DNA of 6,912 nt from Verrucomicrobiota bacterium (lineage in GTDB: Bacteria > Verrucomicrobiota > Kiritimatiellia > CAIQIC01 > Lenti-01). Shown in pieces: positions 5,224-6,912 of this stretch. The stretch spans positions 1 to 6,912 of the forward strand of contig DMJA01000117.1 of the NCBI GenBank assembly GCA_003451935.1, given 5' to 3'. A program made the position numbers and the translations under genes. The notes beneath the pieces are model-generated. The model was not told where the DNA came from. It saw only the letters and a list, made by a program, of their open reading frames with translations, and searched no databases. How positions within the stretch are numbered: the first letter of the stretch is position 1; the number at the start of each line of letters is the position of its first letter.

Positions 5224-6294
5224 ATGCAACCGAATTCCGCTCCCGACATCTATCTCATGAAGCGCGAAAAATCCCGCGCCGGCTGCATGACGGTCCTGAT
5301 CGCCACCCTGGCGGTGGCCCTGCTGGCCGGGCTGTTCGCGCTCGTCCACTGGTACGGCGCCCGCGGCACGGAATCCGCCGAACCCGTCGAAATGCCCGAT
5401 GCGCCCGTCGAGGCCGAGATTCCGCCCGTGCAGATTCCCGACATGCCGCTGCCCGTGCCGACCGCATCCACCCCGGCGCCGGCCCCCGTGCCGATCGCGC
5501 AGGCCCCCGCGCCCGCGCCGGTCCAGACCACCGTCCTCCCCGCGCCCGACTCCGCCCCGGCCCCGGCGGCGGCGCCCGCGCCCTCGGGCGGCGATGCCCA
5601 GGCGCTCTTCGCCCAGGCGCGCGAACGCCTCCAGGCCGGCGACCACCAGGCCGCGAGGCAGGCCGCGCTCGACGCCCTCGCCGCACGTCCCGGCGATGCC
5701 GAAATTGAAACGTTCCTGGGCGAACTGGCCATGCCCCTGCTGGCCTCGCAACGCCCCATGCCGGAAAAAGTCGAACACATCGTCCAGTCCGGCGACTATC
5801 TCGGCAAGCTCGCCGCCACCTACAACACCCCCGTCGCCCTCATCGCCAAGGCCAACAACATCCAGGGCGCCAATATCCGGGTCGGCGAAACCCTCCGCCT
5901 CATCGACGGCAACGCCCACGCCTTCGCGCTGGCCGTCAGCAAGTCCCGCAACGACCTCGTGGTCACCCTCGATGGCCAATTCTTCAAGCGCTACCGCGTC
6001 AGCACCGGCGAAAACGCCAAAACCCCCGTCGGCACCTTCAAGATCATCGACAAGATCGCCCAGCCCGCGTGGCACAAGCCCGGCAGCCGGGCCATCCCCT
6101 ACGGCGATCCCGAAAACCTGCTGGGCACCCATTGGCTCGCGCTCGACCTGCCCGGCTACGGGCTCCACGGCACCTGGGAACCCGATTCCATCGGCAAGCA
6201 GACCAGCGCCGGCTGCGTCCGCCTGCTGAACAGCGATATCGAGGAGCTCTACACCATCCTGCCCAAGGGCACCCTCGTCACCATCACCGAATAA
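5224..6294 (+). CDS. Membrane-anchored LysM / L,D-transpeptidase (YkuD family)
   Basis: Predicted periplasmic enzyme that forms 3-3 peptidoglycan cross-links or attaches proteins to the wall, using a cysteine nucleophile. In 356 residues: a short cytoplasmic tail (1-21), a transmembrane anchor (about 22-42), a long Pro/Ala-rich spacer (about 57-120), a helical TPR-like segment (124-165, ALFAQARERLQAGDHQAA), a LysM peptidoglycan-binding domain (184-227, HIVQSGDYLGKLAATY then NTPVALIAKANN) and a YkuD catalytic domain (about 235-355). The active-site signature is complete: His315-Gly316, then S328-A-G-C331-V-R333, with TPVGTF (267-272) upstream. The ATG at 5224 is used because it lies 14 nt after the kinase stop; ATG 5257 is an in-frame alternative that leaves the anchor nearer the N terminus. 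Neither has a Shine-Dalgarno sequence; the gap contains a run of eight C, so translation is probably coupled to the kinase. accA follows 9 nt later. Family assignment is firm; the exact cross-linking reaction is not. Confidence 0.93.
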   Translation: MQPNSAPDIYLMKREKSRAGCMTVLIATLAVALLAGLFALVHWYGARGTESAEPVEMPDAPVEAEIPPVQIPDMPLPVPTASTPAPAPVPIAQAPAPAPVQTTVLPAPDSAPAPAAAPAPSGGDAQALFAQARERLQAGDHQAARQAALDALAARPGDAEIETFLGELAMPLLASQRPMPEKVEHIVQSGDYLGKLAATYNTPVALIAKANNIQGANIRVGETLRLIDGNAHAFALAVSKSRNDLVVTLDGQFFKRYRVSTGENAKTPVGTFKIIDKIAQPAWHKPGSRAIPYGDPENLLGTHWLALDLPGYGLHGTWEPDSIGKQTSAGCVRLLNSDIEELYTILPKGTLVTITE

Positions 6295-6303
6295 GGCAAA
6301 CCC

Positions 6304-6912
6304 GTGGCCGCCTACACCCTCCCCTTCGAAAAGCCGCTCCTCGATCTCCAGAACAAGATCGAAGAACTCCGCAACTTTTCCAAGGGCCAGGGCATCGACG
6401 AGCCGCAAGATGTCGCCCGCCTCGAAGCCGAGCTGGCCGAGACGCGCCGCGATCTCTATGCCCGCCTCACGCCGTGGCAGAAAGTCATGGTCGCGCGCCA
6501 TCCCCGGCGCCCCTACACCCGCGACTACATCGCGGCCTTCGTGAAGGATTTCTCCGAACTCCACGGCGACCGGCTCATTTCCGACGACCAGTCCATCGTC
6601 GGCGGCCTCGGCTGGATCGGCGACCATGCCGTCATGGTCATCGGCACGCAGAAGGGCCGCGACACCAAGAGCAACCTCGCCTGCAATTTCGGCTGCCCCT
6701 TCCCCGAAGGCTACCGCAAGGCCCTGCGCCTGATGCGCCTCGCCGCCAAGTTCAACGTCCCCATCGTCACCTTCATCGACACCCCCGGCGCCTTCCCCGG
6801 CCTCGTGAGCGAGGAACGGCACATCGCCGAAGCCATCGCCGTCAACCTGCGCGAAATGTTCCGCTTCCCCGTGCCCATCGTCGCCGTGGTCATCGGAGAG
6901 GGCGGCTCCGGC
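6304..6912 (+). CDS. accA: Acetyl-CoA carboxylase carboxyltransferase subunit alpha, truncated by window edge
   Basis: AccA with AccD forms the carboxyltransferase that moves the carboxyl group from carboxybiotin to acetyl-CoA, giving malonyl-CoA for fatty-acid synthesis in the cytoplasm. The first 203 codons are present; the usual length is about 320. The N terminus (YTLPFEKPLLDLQNKIEEL) matches the normal helical start, followed by ARHPRRPYTRDYI (60-72), FSELHGDR (79-86), GTQKGRDTKSN (114-124), FGCPFPEGYRKALRLM (128-143), IDTPGAFPG (157-165) and the oxyanion-hole motif VIGEGGSG (196-203) at the very edge. The start is GTG at 6304, 9 nt after the L,D-transpeptidase stop, with a weak AAGG upstream that overlaps that stop codon. 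Where E. coli has AEERGQ after the DTPGA motif, this protein has SEERHI, probably a lineage variant. Cotranscription with the kinase and transpeptidase would link lipid supply to wall synthesis. Confidence 0.97.
   Translation, partial: MAAYTLPFEKPLLDLQNKIEELRNFSKGQGIDEPQDVARLEAELAETRRDLYARLTPWQKVMVARHPRRPYTRDYIAAFVKDFSELHGDRLISDDQSIVGGLGWIGDHAVMVIGTQKGRDTKSNLACNFGCPFPEGYRKALRLMRLAAKFNVPIVTFIDTPGAFPGLVSEERHIAEAIAVNLREMFRFPVPIVAVVIGEGGSG

Noticed and set aside
1..6912. Mobile elements, CRISPR arrays, tRNA or rRNA genes, riboswitches
   Set aside because: No transposase or integrase motifs, spaced repeats, or recognisable structured RNA signatures were seen on either strand.

Overview
The window is GC-rich (roughly two-thirds G+C by eye) and gene-dense, from a diderm bacterium. 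It carries the N-terminal part of an LptD-type outer-membrane LPS assembly protein, a ParB, a membrane-anchored LysM / L,D-transpeptidase and AccA. The combination of a compact Ser/Thr kinase-like gene, a bacterial SH3-repeat protein and scarce Shine-Dalgarno sites would fit a PVC-superphylum lineage such as Kiritimatiellota or Verrucomicrobiota. That placement is inference from style only; no marker gene in the window settles it.

Layout. The left half is read on the minus strand. From 3230 leftwards come parB, then 16 nt later a multi-pass membrane protein built like an M48/Ste24-type CAAX protease, then after a short gap lptD, which runs off the left edge. The right half is read on the plus strand: a secreted SH3-domain protein (3316-4308), a small Ser/Thr kinase-like protein (4391-5209), a LysM / L,D-transpeptidase (5224-6294) and accA (6304 to the right edge, truncated). 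The last three are 14 and 9 nt apart and look like one operon. parB and the SH3 gene diverge from an 85-bp AT-richer intergenic region.

How the genes relate. Most act on the cell envelope: LPS export (lptD), peptidoglycan cross-linking (L,D-transpeptidase), a possible wall-associated SH3 protein, fatty-acid precursor supply (accA) and a membrane M48-like protein. ParB adds chromosome segregation, and the kinase is a candidate regulator. Nothing here looks recently mobile: there are no insertion sequences, integrases, tRNA or rRNA genes, or CRISPR repeats.

Most noteworthy points. (1) The M48-like protein keeps the family layout and the downstream ExxxD glutamate, but Ala-Arg-Gln-Met-Ala stands where the zinc-binding HExxH should be, so it looks like a pseudo-protease, and it lies beside lptD. 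(2) The kinase departs from consensus in its glycine loop, beta-3 lysine (Arg), HRD (HLD) and DFG (DFD) while keeping the catalytic Asp, Lys and Asn. (3) Four genes share promoter-like elements of the form TTG-N3, a 17-18 bp spacer, then a TA-starting hexamer only 8-9 nt before the ATG, which suggests leaderless mRNAs.
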